From NCBI GenBank assembly GCA_035772405.1, contig JAYKKM010000174.1, forward strand, positions 637,001 through 701,000: DNA of 64,000 nt, read 5' to 3'. Under the pieces are notes generated by a model. The model worked only from the letters and a program-made list of their open reading frames with translations. It searched no databases and was not told the DNA's origin. Both the position numbers and the translations under genes were made by a program. Shown in pieces: positions 63,296 through 64,000 of this stretch; position 1 is the first letter of the stretch, and every line of letters begins with the position of its first letter. This DNA comes from Chrysogorgia sp. JL179-B06 (lineage: Eukaryota > Cnidaria > Anthozoa > Scleralcyonacea > Chrysogorgiidae).

Positions 63296-64000
63296 GTGAG
63301 TATAACATTATTAATATTTGGGACGACGCGGCAATCTCGACAACGCGGCCTTCAAAACAAAATAATTCTTCACGTGAAACAAAGAGAATGAATCATTTGT
63401 AGACTTATTTTGAAATCCCCCTGCGACGAAATATCACATTACGTTTCCTGGCATTTTTTGTTACAGAACATCATTTTAGGTTAATAAATGTTCGCATTTG
63501 CCAAAAAATGAACAACAAACATTCTATCACAAGAAATTTAACCTCCAAAGTCGCCCAAATTTTGTTCGCCATTGCTCAAAACTTGTTCCAGACGAGCCCG
63601 CGATTTCACAGCAGAGTATGTGATTGTGACGTCAAAGACTCAACAAGCTATATGGAAATTATACGACAAGTTACAATAGAAAATTTCTCCCCACGTGTTG
63701 GTCTTTGATGTCACTTCCTCTAATAGACGAGTTTCAGGGTCATGCGCAGTAGCAATTTTATTTCAAATTTTCATGAGGTAAAAACAACTGTTTTAGCTAG
63801 AAAGATCATATTAAAAATAGTAAAAGTGCAAAGTTTGAAACTAATCGGGCAAATAGTGCGAAAGCTACACACTTTGGAAGTTTTGCTCTTCACTATGGAA
63901 ACGTCAACGCCCGCCCGCCAAGCCAAAATCCTTATTAAATCACTAATAAATCCATTTTGAAATGGCCAACTTTCTGCTTGTGTAACTTCTTCCTTTTTTA
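63296..64000. other. Right-edge stretch, presumed intron
   Basis: It follows the donor of exon B of the repeat-protein gene. No further exon could be placed before the window ends. Confidence 0.4.

Overview
The window is nuclear DNA of an invertebrate animal. It is AT-rich and intron-rich, with GT/AG splice sites, two head-to-head host gene pairs, a LINE with a 2A peptide, hammerhead-ribozyme repeats and many small foldback DNA transposons. This mix fits a cnidarian, probably an anthozoan; that placement is inference, because the window has no marker gene that proves it.

Layout. 1-2997: repeats only. 2998-16459: an accessory block holding a RecQ-like helicase (+), a five-exon ZAD-DUF6589 gene (-), and a 4.85-kb DNA transposon (11426-16273). 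The transposon's inverted terminal repeats each launch one intronless ORF inward: a DD37E Tc1/mariner-type transposase and a PB1-domain protein. 16758-21169: a foldback element split by a CR1/L2-like LINE that carries a 2A motif. 21236-22255: a GGCGC-rich minisatellite.

Conserved host core. NELFCD (-, 15 coding exons, 22297-29808) lies head to head with PRELID3B (+, 4 exons, 30002-32922). A VPS4-like AAA ATPase (-, 33718-44198, with 13-nt and 21-nt microexons) lies head to head with MED10 (+, 4 exons, 44346-45932). I rebuilt these genes exon by exon from splice sites; NELFCD, PRELID3B and MED10 are phase-consistent throughout. The last exon of NELFCD and one inner exon of the VPS4-like gene were not found.

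46-59 kb is almost free of genes. It holds foldback elements, 5S-derived SINE copies, microsatellites and hammerhead-bearing Penelope/retrozyme-type debris. 59.9-63.3 kb contains two exons of an unrecognised gene: about 460 residues of 6/12-residue polar repeats, a unique domain, then a further exon.

Functional reading. NELFCD and MED10 act on RNA polymerase II pausing and initiation. PRELID3B moves phospholipid in mitochondria, and the VPS4-like ATPase probably acts on ESCRT-III-like filaments. Nothing suggests these four share a pathway. The accessory block is a cluster of nucleic-acid enzymes of likely mobile origin.
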